A stretch of 64,000 nucleotides of DNA. Origin: Paractinoplanes pyxinae. GTDB taxonomy: Bacteria; Actinomycetota; Actinomycetes; Mycobacteriales; Micromonosporaceae. Under the pieces are notes generated by a model that saw only the letters and a program-made list of their open reading frames with translations, had not been told where the DNA came from and searched no databases. The position numbers and the translations under genes are program-made. Shown in pieces: positions 14,569 through 23,116 of this stretch. Position 1 is the stretch's first letter. The number at the start of each line of letters is the position of its first letter. The DNA is taken from the NCBI RefSeq assembly GCF_026626335.1, contig NZ_JAPNTZ010000009.1, positions 372,001 through 436,000 of the forward strand, given 5' to 3'.

Positions 14569-17244
14569 GTGTCCTCGACCCTGTACCGCGCCGCGGCCGC
14601 CGTCGTACGGCACCGTCGGCGCACCATCACCGTCTGGTTCCTCGCGATCCTGCTGCTGGCCGGCGCCGGCGCGTCGATCTCAGCAGGCACCGACGACGAG
14701 TTCACCATTCCCGGTTCCTCGTCACAGGACGCCCTGGACATCCTCTCCCGGATCTTCCCTCAGGTCAGCGGCTCGTCGGCGCAGATCGTCCTGACCGTTC
14801 CACCCGGCACGGACCTGCACGGGCAGGCGATCCGCGACGCCGTCGGCGACGCGGTCGACGCCGCGAAGAAGACCGACCAGGTCATCGAGGTCGTCTCGCC
14901 CTACGACGGGACCGTCAAAGGCGCCATTGCCGCCGACGGCGCCGCGGCGATCATCACCGTCCAGCTCGACGAACCCTTCACCGGTGTCCAGGCGGTCACC
15001 AAACAGCAGCTCACCGCCATCGGCGCGACCCTGCAGGACCACGCCGGAACGGGCGCACGCGTGGTGGTCGGCGGGGACGCCTACGCCAACCGAGTGCCCA
15101 AACCCAGCGCCACCGAAGGGCTGGGCCTGGTGGTGGCGCTGATGGTCCTGCTGATCACCTTCGGGTCGCTGATCGCCGCCGGCATCCCGCTGCTGACCGC
15201 GGTGCTGGGCGTGGGCCTGTCAGTCGCGCTGCTCTACGGCGCCACCGCGATACTCGACATCCCCTCCACCGCGGTCAGCCTGGCCCTGATGCTCGGCCTG
15301 GCCGTCGGCATCGACTACGCGCTGTTCATCCCGTCGCGCCACCGCAGTCAGCTCCACGACGGGCTGACCGTGGACGAGTCGATCGCCCGGGCGGTCGCCA
15401 CCGCCGGCTCGGCGGTGCTGTTCGCCGGCCTCACCGTGATCATCGCCCTAGTCGGGCTGGTGGTGGCCGGTATCCCGTTCCTCACCACGATGGGCCTGTC
15501 CGCGGCGGCGGCGGTCGCGGTGGCCGTCCTGATCGCCATCACCCTGATCCCGGCGCTGCTCGCCTCCGCCGGCGAGCGCCTGCGCCCCAAGCCCCGCCGC
15601 CCAGGGCGAGTCCGGCTGCCGAGGGTCTCCGCCGACGGGGTCTTCCGCCGGTGGGTGACGCTGGCGACCCGCCGTCCGGTGATCACCATCGTGGTGATTG
15701 TTCTCGGTCTCGGCGCGGCCACTCTGCCCGCCGGAGAGCTGCGGCTCGCGCTGCCCGACAACGCCAGCGAGGAACACGGCAGCGCCGCCCGCGAGACGTA
15801 CGAGACGATCAGCGAGCACTTCGGGCCTGGCTACAACGGCCCGCTGCTGGTCACCGCCAACATCATCTCCAGCACCGACCCCGTCGGCGTGATGGACCGG
15901 CTCGGTGCGGAGATCGGCGCGCTGCCCGGCGTCGCACTGGTTCCGCTTGCCACCCCCGACCCCAAGGGCCAGGTCGGCATCGTCCAGGTCGTCCCCGACA
16001 GCGCCCCCGACTCGCAGGCCACCACCGACCTGGTCAACCGGCTGCGCGACCTTGAACACCACTTCTACGACGAGTATCGGGTGCACACCGCGGTCACCGG
16101 CATCACCGCCGTCGGCATCGACGTCTCCGCCCGGCTCGGCGGTGCCCTGCTGCCCTTCGGCCTGCTCGTGGTCGGACTCTCCCTGGTCCTGCTGACCATG
16201 GTGTTCCGGTCGGTCGCCGTACCGATCAAGGCAACCGCCGGCTACCTGCTCTCGGTGGGCACCGCCTTCGGGGCGACCGCACTGGTCTTTCAGCGCGGCT
16301 GGTTCGCCGACGCGCTCACCGTGGCGCACACCGGCAGCGTGATCAGCTTCCTGCCGATCATCCTGATGGGCGTCCTGTTCGGACTCGCCATGGACTACGA
16401 GGTCTTCCTCGTCTCCCGCATCCGTGAGGAGTACGTCCACACCGGCGACGCCCGGCACGCCATCGACGCCGGCTTCCGCGGCTCCGCACCCGTTGTCGTC
16501 GCCGCCGCCGTCATCATGTTCGGCGTCTTCGCCTCCTTCGTGCCCGAAGGCAACGCCACCCTCAAGCCCATCGCGTTCAGCCTGGCCGTCGGCGTCTTCG
16601 TCGACGCGTTCCTGGTCCGGATGACCTTGGTCCCAGCGGTGCTCGCGCTGCTCGGTGACCGGGCCTGGTGGCTACCGAAGAGCTGGGACCGGGCCATGCC
16701 GTCTTTCGACGTCGAAGGCGAAGGCATCACCCACGAGCTGGCCCTGGCCGACTGGCCCGAACCGGGCAGCACCGACGTGATCGCCACCGACGACTTCACT
16801 CTCACCCCGGCGCCGTTCGCACCCCAGCACCTGCGCATCAGGCCGGGCGAGATCGTCGAAGTGATCGGCGACCCGGCCGCGACCAGCCCCTTCCTGCTGG
16901 CCCTCGGCGGACGTGTCACCGACATCCAGGGCACGGTCAAGACCCTCGGCGACGTGCTCCCGCAGCGTGCTTCCGCCGTACGCACCAAGACGCGGTTGAT
17001 GCGATGTGCGCACCTCCCCGATCCCGGCCCGGCCATCGTCGAGACCGCGCGGCAAGCGCCACCACTGCTGTTGATCGACGGTCTCGACCTGGTACTCGCC
17101 AGGCACGAGCGAGACGCCGTGCACCGCGAACTCCAGACGGCCACCGCGAAGGGAACGACCGTCATCGTCACCCGCCACGAGCACGATCCCGGCCTGCCCG
17201 CCACCCAGATCATCACGCTGACCGCCACGGAGGTGTACGCATGA
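14569..17244 (+). CDS. MMPL/RND-family transporter with a C-terminal degenerate ABC-like domain
   Basis: 891 residues from GTG 14569, with GGAGAGG upstream. The first 710 residues are a standard MMPL protein: one helix near the start, an extracellular loop, five-helix blocks with the DYALF and DYEVF motifs (GIDYALFIPSR and AMDYEVFLVSR), and a second loop. The last 180 residues are different. They resemble an ABC ATPase that has lost its P-loop: GDPAATSPFLLAL stands where GxxGxGKS belongs, but LLLIDGLDLVL and VIVTRHEHD recall Walker B and the H-loop. ATG of the YhgE gene overlaps its stop. Likely exports a lipid or hydrophobic compound; ATP binding by the tail is doubtful. Confidence 0.88.
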   Translation: MSSTLYRAAAAVVRHRRRTITVWFLAILLLAGAGASISAGTDDEFTIPGSSSQDALDILSRIFPQVSGSSAQIVLTVPPGTDLHGQAIRDAVGDAVDAAKKTDQVIEVVSPYDGTVKGAIAADGAAAIITVQLDEPFTGVQAVTKQQLTAIGATLQDHAGTGARVVVGGDAYANRVPKPSATEGLGLVVALMVLLITFGSLIAAGIPLLTAVLGVGLSVALLYGATAILDIPSTAVSLALMLGLAVGIDYALFIPSRHRSQLHDGLTVDESIARAVATAGSAVLFAGLTVIIALVGLVVAGIPFLTTMGLSAAAAVAVAVLIAITLIPALLASAGERLRPKPRRPGRVRLPRVSADGVFRRWVTLATRRPVITIVVIVLGLGAATLPAGELRLALPDNASEEHGSAARETYETISEHFGPGYNGPLLVTANIISSTDPVGVMDRLGAEIGALPGVALVPLATPDPKGQVGIVQVVPDSAPDSQATTDLVNRLRDLEHHFYDEYRVHTAVTGITAVGIDVSARLGGALLPFGLLVVGLSLVLLTMVFRSVAVPIKATAGYLLSVGTAFGATALVFQRGWFADALTVAHTGSVISFLPIILMGVLFGLAMDYEVFLVSRIREEYVHTGDARHAIDAGFRGSAPVVVAAAVIMFGVFASFVPEGNATLKPIAFSLAVGVFVDAFLVRMTLVPAVLALLGDRAWWLPKSWDRAMPSFDVEGEGITHELALADWPEPGSTDVIATDDFTLTPAPFAPQHLRIRPGEIVEVIGDPAATSPFLLALGGRVTDIQGTVKTLGDVLPQRASAVRTKTRLMRCAHLPDPGPAIVETARQAPPLLLIDGLDLVLARHERDAVHRELQTATAKGTTVIVTRHEHDPGLPATQIITLTATEVYA

Positions 17245-19472
17245 CATCGGCCCTGCGCCGGCTGTCCCGTCCGGCAATCCTGCTGATCCCCGTGCTGGTC
17301 GCCACCTCACTACTCGCCGCGTTCGACAGCCCCGCCGACCACCTGAGCACCGTCAGGGCCGCCGTGGTCAACAACGACGAGCCGGTCGAGATCGACGGCA
17401 AGACCGTCCCCCTTGGCCGCGAACTCGCCGGCCGCCTGGTCAACCACACCGGCGACAACTACACCTGGGTCCTGACCGACCCTGACGACGCCACCGCCGG
17501 CCTCAAGACCGGCGAATACGCCGTCGCCGTCACCATCCCGCAATACTTCTCCCGGGCCGCGACCTCCACCGCCGGCGACGACCCGAACACTGCCACCCAG
17601 GCCCGCATCGACGTCACCGCATCCCGCACCACCAACGCCGTCGACCCGATCATCACCAAAACCCTGACCGACGCCGCCGTAGACGCGCTCAACCGCACCG
17701 TCGTCGAGACCTACCTCGACAACATCTACCTCGGCTTCAACACCATGCACGAACAACTCGGCGACGCCGCCGACGGCGCCGGAAAACTGTCCGACGGCGC
17801 CGGCCAGCTCGCCGACGGCAGCAACCAACTCGTCGTCGGCCTCGGCCGGCTCGCCGACGGCAGCACCGACCTGGCCACCGGCCTCGACCAGCTCGACACC
17901 GGCAGCCAGAACCTCGCCGACGGCATCGGCCGGCTCAACGACGGCGCCACCGAACTGGCCACCCGGACCCGGCAACTCAGCAACGGCGCCGCCACCCTCG
18001 CCACCGGCACCACCTCACTGACCACCGGCACCCGCCAGGTCGCCGACGGCGCCGACACCCTCGCTACCGGACTCGACACCCTCGACAAAAGCGTCACCGA
18101 CCTACCCGCACAGACCCACCAGCTCGCTGGCGGCGCCCAGCAGGTGGCCGACGGCAACCAGGAACTGGCCGACACCGTCGTCCCGCTCGCCGACAAGGCC
18201 ATCGACGGCATCGACGCCCTGCCCGACCTGACCGCCGAGGCCGAACGCGCCGAGGACCTCGCCGCGCAGTGCGAAACCCCCGCATCCCTGTGCCAGCAGC
18301 TACAGGCCATCGCCGAACAACTCGTCGCCGACGCCCAGCAAGCCGAGACGGCCAAATCCGATGTCCGTGGCCAGGTCGTCGCCGTCAAGACCAACATCAC
18401 CGACCTCGCCGACGGCGCCCAGCAGGTCGCCGACGGCACCGCCGAGCTCGCCGAGCAAACCCCCCAACTAGTGTCCGCCATCGGCCAAGCCGCCACCGGG
18501 GCAGACCAGCTCGCCAACGGCGCCGACCAGGCCGCCACCGGAGCCGCTCAAGTCGACACCGGCGCCCATCGACTCGCCAGCGGGGCAGAGCAACTCGCCG
18601 CCGGAGCCGGCCGACTCGCGACCGGCGCGGACGACGCGGCCGACGGCGCCGATCAACTGGCCGCCGGCACGGCCGAGGCCGCCGACGGCGCCGACGACCT
18701 CACCAGCGGCGCCCGCCAGGCCGATTCCGCCGGACAGCAACTCGCCGACGGCTCCGACCGACTCGCCGACGGCGCCGGTGAACTGGTCAGCTCCCTCGAC
18801 GACGGCCGCGACCAGGTCCCCACCTACACCGCCGCCGATCGCGACCACCTCAAGACCGTCGCCGCCACCCCCGTCACGGCCGACCTGCACGACTTCGGTG
18901 ACCTCGGCGGACTGAGCGCCGCAGCGATCATCGTGATCGCCCTCTGGATCGGCGCCATGCTCATCCTCCTGATCACCCCGGCCACCCGGCACGACCCGCT
19001 GACCTGGCACGGACCGATTTGGCAACTCGCGATCCGCAACGCCCGCCAGCCCGCACTGCTCGCCCTGGCTCAAGCACTTCTGGTCACCGGAGCCGCCGAG
19101 GCGTTCCTCACCCGCGGTGCCATCGACCTGCTGGCCCTGCTGACCGTCGACATTCTGGTGAGCGTCACCTTCGTGATGATCAACCAGGCCCTCGTCGTAG
19201 CCTTCGGCAACCGGGGCCGGATCGTGGCCACCATCGTGCCGGCGGTCGTGCTCGCCACTGCGGCCGTCGCCGGCATCCCCGGCTGGCTAACTACCCTCGA
19301 CAACCTGTTGCCCGGTTATGGGCCGGTTCTGGCCATCCGCGCCATCACCGCCGACGCCGGTCTCGGACCGACCGGCATCGCCTACACACTGCTGTGGCTC
19401 GGCCTCGGCGCGGCCGGATACCTGTTGGCCATCAGCCGTCGCCGAACGTCGCGGGTGCTGGTGTGGTCATGA
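17241..19472 (+). CDS. YhgE/Pip-family membrane protein
   Basis: 743 residues. One N-terminal helix (about 12-28) is followed by a large extracytoplasmic region and five or six C-terminal helices (about 560-735). The middle (about 170-530) is built of degenerate 7- and 14-residue repeats of the type (A/D)DGA-QLADG, characteristic of the YhgE/Pip family (phage-infection protein, type VII-associated). It starts within the stop of the MMPL gene (ATGA), and the pair resembles actinobacterial ABC-2-like export systems in which MMPL, ATPase and YhgE genes travel together. Its own stop overlaps the truncated TetR gene. Confidence 0.85.
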   Translation: MTSALRRLSRPAILLIPVLVATSLLAAFDSPADHLSTVRAAVVNNDEPVEIDGKTVPLGRELAGRLVNHTGDNYTWVLTDPDDATAGLKTGEYAVAVTIPQYFSRAATSTAGDDPNTATQARIDVTASRTTNAVDPIITKTLTDAAVDALNRTVVETYLDNIYLGFNTMHEQLGDAADGAGKLSDGAGQLADGSNQLVVGLGRLADGSTDLATGLDQLDTGSQNLADGIGRLNDGATELATRTRQLSNGAATLATGTTSLTTGTRQVADGADTLATGLDTLDKSVTDLPAQTHQLAGGAQQVADGNQELADTVVPLADKAIDGIDALPDLTAEAERAEDLAAQCETPASLCQQLQAIAEQLVADAQQAETAKSDVRGQVVAVKTNITDLADGAQQVADGTAELAEQTPQLVSAIGQAATGADQLANGADQAATGAAQVDTGAHRLASGAEQLAAGAGRLATGADDAADGADQLAAGTAEAADGADDLTSGARQADSAGQQLADGSDRLADGAGELVSSLDDGRDQVPTYTAADRDHLKTVAATPVTADLHDFGDLGGLSAAAIIVIALWIGAMLILLITPATRHDPLTWHGPIWQLAIRNARQPALLALAQALLVTGAAEAFLTRGAIDLLALLTVDILVSVTFVMINQALVVAFGNRGRIVATIVPAVVLATAAVAGIPGWLTTLDNLLPGYGPVLAIRAITADAGLGPTGIAYTLLWLGLGAAGYLLAISRRRTSRVLVWS

Positions 19473-19519
19473 CCGGCCGCTACCACCAAGGCAACCTGCG
19501 GCACGCCCAGCTCTTCTGA
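19469..19519 (+). pseudogene. TetR gene truncated after 16 codons at att2
   Basis: The ATG overlaps the YhgE stop and encodes MTGRYHQGNLRHAQLF before TGA. The pattern YH-GNLR-A is the usual opening of one TetR subgroup (YHHGNLRRALL...), but the homology ends 12 bases before att2 at 19531. The rest of a roughly 200-codon gene is gone. The cut coincides with the segment A/B junction, so it was probably removed by recombination or deletion at the att site. Confidence 0.7.
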
Positions 19520-19530
19520 TTGCGGCGCTG

Positions 19531-19573
19531 CTACGGATCAGAAGGTTAGGGGTTCGAGTCCCTTCGGGCGCAC
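19531..19573 (+). repeat. att2: 43-bp tRNA-Arg(ACG) 3'-half direct repeat
   Basis: Identical to att1, att3 and att4 over 43 bases. Left flank is segment A coding sequence, with no right-arm repeats; right flank is a hairpin and then the segment B integrase, whose stop codon lies inside this repeat. Confidence 0.9.
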
Positions 19574-21123
19574 AGATTTGGAAGGGCCTGAGCTGCGGAA
19601 ACGCAGTTCGGGCCTTTTCTGTTGTCCGTCGCATTCGGACGATGGGTGTCACGTGGGTGCGACTTGGGTGTCACACCGGAAACGGCGTTTTCGTCCCGTG
19701 ACCGACCCGTGACCTGGGCGTTTACGGACGGCTTCCGCTTCGCTGGGGCGGGAGCACCTGTTTGCAGTTTCGCCGGTGCTGACGTGCTGGGTTTGGGGCC
19801 GCGGTCGGGCCGGTTCTTCCGGGCTTTGGTTTTGATCTTCTTGCGGGTGCGGCGGGCGGCGTTCAGCACGAGCTGGGCGGTGGCGTCGGCGCAGCGGCGC
19901 TGGATCTGCGGCAGGACGCTGGTGTAGGTGTCGGCGGTGACCACGATGCTGGAGTGCCCGAGCAGGTCCTGCAGGGTCTTCAGGTCGGCGCCGGCCTCAT
20001 GAGCGAGGGAGGCGGCGCCGTGCCGCAGGTCGTGCAGCCTCACCGGCGGCAAGCCTGCGCGGCGGACGAGGATGGCGAACCGGGTGGTGGCGTAGTTCGG
20101 GTTGATCGGCAGCCCATCGGAGCGGGTGAACACATACCCGCTGTCGAGCCACGGTTTCCCGTTCTCGGCCGCTTCCGCTTTGCGGTCCTGCTCGTGGCGG
20201 CGGTGCACCCGCAGGATTTGCACGCTGCGTTTGTCCAAGGCGACGGCCCGCCGGCCGGCGGCGGTTTTCGGGTCGCCTTCGACCACTTGGTAGCCGGCGG
20301 TGGTGCGATTCCGTTCGATGGTCAGGGTGGCGCGGTCGAGGTCGATGTCGATGTCGGCCCAGCGCAGCCCGCACAGCTCACCACGGCGAAGACCGCGGAG
20401 CCCGGCGAGCCACCAGAGGGCGAGCATCGGGTCGTCGTTGACGGAGCCGAGGAACGCGGCGAGTTGGTCGGCGGTCCAGACTGCCACGCTCGGGTGGGCG
20501 CCGGTCTGTTTCCAGGATTCGATCCGTGCTTCGGTCCAGACCTTGGCGTGGGGTTGGCGATAGCCGGTGATCTCGATGTGCCGGGCCGGGTTGCACTCGA
20601 GCACGCCTTCTTTAACGGCCAGGTTGAGCGCGGCGCGCAGGGTGGTCCGCAGGTGGTTCATCGCTGACGGGGACTGCGGTCGGCCTTTGCTGTTGCAGGT
20701 GTCGCCGATGGCGGCGAAGGCTGTCCGCAGCAGCTGGGCGTCGAGGTCGGCGAGCCGGTAGTGACCGAGGTGGGGGATCAGGACGGTGTCGACGTCGCGG
20801 GTGTAGTGGAACCGGGTCGTTGGCCGGATGTGGGTGCGGGAGTCGAGCCAGTGTCGTAGCCACCGCTCGACCGTCCATCCCTGCGCGGTCCGGCTGGCGG
20901 TGCTGGCAGCCACGAACTCGTCGCGGGCCTGCCGGGCGGCCGCTTGTGACGGGAAGCCGCCGCGGCGGGCGCGCTCTTGGCGGCCGAGCAGGTTGGTCGC
21001 CGAGCAGTGGAAGTACCAGGTGCCGTGGCCTCGGTCGGTGAGGCGCCGGCAGTGTTGTTCGAGCCGTTTTCCGTTGGTATCGCGGCAGCCGCATCGTTTG
21101 AAGATCACACCTGGGCTCGACAT
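19546..21123 (-). CDS. Tyrosine recombinase (integrase) of segment B
   Basis: 525 residues. The N-terminal Cys-rich segment (KRCGCRDTNGKRLEQHC) resembles a zinc-binding arm domain, followed by a SAM-like core-binding domain (about 85-185) and the catalytic domain. Catalytic residues are visible: Arg in GLRRGELCGL, HDLRHGAAS (His-x-x-Arg), His in LLGHSSI, and Tyr in TADTYTSVL. The last roughly 100 residues are a basic low-complexity tail that runs into att2, with the TAG stop inside the repeat. Closely similar to the integrase at 27603. It presumably catalyses recombination between the tRNA-Arg att copies. Confidence 0.93.
   Translation of the reverse strand: MSSPGVIFKRCGCRDTNGKRLEQHCRRLTDRGHGTWYFHCSATNLLGRQERARRGGFPSQAAARQARDEFVAASTASRTAQGWTVERWLRHWLDSRTHIRPTTRFHYTRDVDTVLIPHLGHYRLADLDAQLLRTAFAAIGDTCNSKGRPQSPSAMNHLRTTLRAALNLAVKEGVLECNPARHIEITGYRQPHAKVWTEARIESWKQTGAHPSVAVWTADQLAAFLGSVNDDPMLALWWLAGLRGLRRGELCGLRWADIDIDLDRATLTIERNRTTAGYQVVEGDPKTAAGRRAVALDKRSVQILRVHRRHEQDRKAEAAENGKPWLDSGYVFTRSDGLPINPNYATTRFAILVRRAGLPPVRLHDLRHGAASLAHEAGADLKTLQDLLGHSSIVVTADTYTSVLPQIQRRCADATAQLVLNAARRTRKKIKTKARKNRPDRGPKPSTSAPAKLQTGAPAPAKRKPSVNAQVTGRSRDENAVSGVTPKSHPRDTHRPNATDNRKGPNCVSAAQALPNLCARRDSNP
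19582..19617 (+). terminator. Element-borne terminator hairpin right of att2
   Basis: AAGGGCCTGAGCTGCG pairs imperfectly with CGCAGTTCGGGCCTT around GAAA, followed by TTCT. Nearly the same hairpin follows att3 (27511-27546). It would replace the natural tRNA terminator after integration. It also lies inside the antisense 3' end of the integrase frame. Confidence 0.6.
19644..19675 (+). repeat. Three GGGTGxxAC direct repeats
   Basis: GGGTGTCAC, GGGTGCGAC and GGGTGTCAC occur with starts about 11-12 bases apart, 70 bases right of att2. A similar trio follows att3 (27573-27606). Regular spacing near one helical turn suggests binding of recombinase or a directionality factor. Confidence 0.45.
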
Positions 21124-21518
21124 GTGGCACCGCCCTCGCTGGTCACCGGCTTGGGTTTACGGTGAGCCGGCACGTTGGCAAAGGGCAGTCACTCGGCCGG
21201 GTGATCGTCTGGCCGTCCGGTCCCGAATCCTTCGGTGGCGGGTTCGGTCAAGGCGTCGACACCGCGACCGAGCGTGGCAGTGTCCACGCGACGGGGACGC
21301 AGAGTCCGTGCATGAGCACACTGTCGGCATGCCGGGGTGCGGTTCGCAGGTCGTAGGTTCCAGGGCAGTCCGGTACGGCGCATATGGGCGGTAGGCGGTG
21401 GCCGCCGGGACCATCTCCATCCGCACGGCCGTACCGTCGTCCCACTTCACCCGATCGTGTCCACGGCGCCAGGACATCGGCCGGATCGGTGAGCGGCTCA
21501 TGGTCGCGGGCAATGGGG
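21124..21518. other. Interval between integrase and the unknown gene of segment B
   Basis: 395 bases. Two overlapping minus-strand frames (about 21505-21330 and 21340-21189) have coding-like third positions, and together could encode a small protein interrupted by a frameshift. One begins MSRSPIRPMSWRRGHDRV; the other ends in a Thr/Glu/Pro-rich tail. Neither resembles a family I know, and no excisionase-like helix-turn-helix is evident. Confidence 0.3.
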
Positions 21519-23033
21519 TCACAGTCCGAGGAGTGCTCGGATGCAGGCGCGTTGTGAAGCGCTGAACATGTCGGCGACGGTGCCCGCTCCTTCCTGCGGT
21601 GGCAGTAGGTCGGCCGGGGTGAGACGCACGTTGGCCAGTTGTTCGACCGGGGTTTCGCGCATGGCGCTGTTGAGCAGTTCGCACATCGGCGGTAGCAGCC
21701 GATCCAGCAGGATCCCGGGGTCGGCGTGGAACTCGTTGGCGCGTACCACCTCGATGCCCCAGTCCGCCGGGTCGCCCAGCGCGGTGACTGCCGCCATCAG
21801 TTCGGCCTGCTTGGCGCGAGGCAGTCCCATGAGGGCTCGCCGCGGCTTGCCGCCGCCGTCGTGGACACCAAGGCCTTGCAGGGCGATGCCGTGGATGGAG
21901 TTGCGCAAATGCTGCACGACCGTCAGTGCGTGACGAAGCGGCGTATCGGGCGCCACGAGCCCGCCGAGGTTTGCCGGTAGCTTCGCGGCCCAGCCTGGGT
22001 TCTGCCAGCCGGCGTACCGGTCCGACCCACCGACATTCAGGACGCGGTGTGCGACTACGGCGGTGAGGTCGAGGGTGGCCACGAGCATCATCAGCGCATT
22101 CTCGAAGGCGTGGATGGCTTCGCTGCCGGACCGGCCGCGAGGACGCAGTTGGTTGAGCTCGCGGTGGATGTCGTCACGGCTCTTGAGGACCTGGGTCAGA
22201 CGCTCGGGTGTAGACAGCGCGAGATAGAGCAGGCTGTCGTCCTGGGCGCTTTGCACGTGCTGGGAACAGGCCGTTACCCATCGCCAGGCCTCGGGGAGAA
22301 GCTCGCGGGCGGCGACCCAGAAGAACATTTCCCGGCCGAGGTCGACGGTGTCCCAGCCGCCGGGGTCGGACCAGATCCGGTGGTCGTTCTGGCTGCGTAG
22401 ATAGAGCCCCAGCACTGCGAGCCCACCGCGCACGTCGCACGTCGTGAGTCCGCGGGCGGTGAAGGTGCGGTGCAGCAGGTGGGATCGGTCAGTGATGAAC
22501 AGATCCGGCTTGATCGTGTGAGCGGTGGCCATGGCGGCGGCATCGCTTCGGCGCTGTCGCTGCGCTTCATCGGGGGGAAGGTTCGTGTACGCGGGAGTGA
22601 CGGTGTTGCCGATCCAGTCCGTCAGGCTCGAGTCGTATCCGGTGAAGACCAGATGGTCGCCGTCGGAATACCAGAAGTTGCTGCCGTCGGCAGGCGGTAC
22701 TGACGGGGTGACCCATCCGATCGCCTTCGGTGTGCCGTGGGGAACGTCGACAGTTGCCGCGTCAACCGGTGGCCCGTCATCGCTGTAGCGGACCACCTTA
22801 AGGTGGGGATGGCCCAGCAGTCCCTGCAGGAGCCGCTCCCGCGACCAGGGATCTTGGTCGCCGCCGTCGAGCACCCGGGCATCGACTACAACCCGCAGAT
22901 GCCGCAGCGGAGGCCTCGACTCGAAAGGAGAGCGGGGAATCCGGTCGGGGTCGGCGGGCCAACCTCCCCGCAGGTTCGAGGTCATGCCGTTGAAGTCGAG
23001 TCGGGGGATCACCGGGCACCTGGTCTCAGACAA
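21519..23033 (-). CDS. Unknown protein with PIN-like N-terminus and HEPN-like C-terminus
   Basis: 504 residues if the TTG at 23033 is used; GTG 23012 or ATG 22985 are alternatives, and the ribosome site is weak for all. Residues about 45-220 recall a PIN nuclease: a beta strand ending in Asp (LRVVVDARVL) and later a helix then strand DLFITDRSHLL. Residues about 320-440 are helical, with LRNSIHGIAL resembling the Arg-Asn-x-x-His surroundings of HEPN ribonucleases, though the spacing is one residue short. No family is recognised with certainty. Position directly behind the integrase of a defence-rich island suggests an RNA-targeting anti-phage or toxin role; this is inference. Confidence 0.6.
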   Translation of the reverse strand: MSETRCPVIPRLDFNGMTSNLRGGWPADPDRIPRSPFESRPPLRHLRVVVDARVLDGGDQDPWSRERLLQGLLGHPHLKVVRYSDDGPPVDAATVDVPHGTPKAIGWVTPSVPPADGSNFWYSDGDHLVFTGYDSSLTDWIGNTVTPAYTNLPPDEAQRQRRSDAAAMATAHTIKPDLFITDRSHLLHRTFTARGLTTCDVRGGLAVLGLYLRSQNDHRIWSDPGGWDTVDLGREMFFWVAARELLPEAWRWVTACSQHVQSAQDDSLLYLALSTPERLTQVLKSRDDIHRELNQLRPRGRSGSEAIHAFENALMMLVATLDLTAVVAHRVLNVGGSDRYAGWQNPGWAAKLPANLGGLVAPDTPLRHALTVVQHLRNSIHGIALQGLGVHDGGGKPRRALMGLPRAKQAELMAAVTALGDPADWGIEVVRANEFHADPGILLDRLLPPMCELLNSAMRETPVEQLANVRLTPADLLPPQEGAGTVADMFSASQRACIRALLGL

Positions 23034-23116
23034 CAGTAGTCATCGGGCGACCCATGATGACAGCGAGCAGGTCGTCGCAGCTCAGCATTTTTGTGACGGA
23101 CCAGCAGAGGTCACAC

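Noticed and set aside
17755..18800. Regular GACGGCGCC-type repeats as a CRISPR or other DNA repeat array
   Set aside because: They encode the degenerate seven-residue repeats of the YhgE/Pip protein in frame and have no constant spacer length.
19467..19652. Minus-strand peptide CAPEGTRTPNLLIR near att2 (and at att3) as a protein
   Set aside because: It is the translation of the tRNA 3' half in the antisense direction, a frequent artefact next to tRNA-integrated elements.
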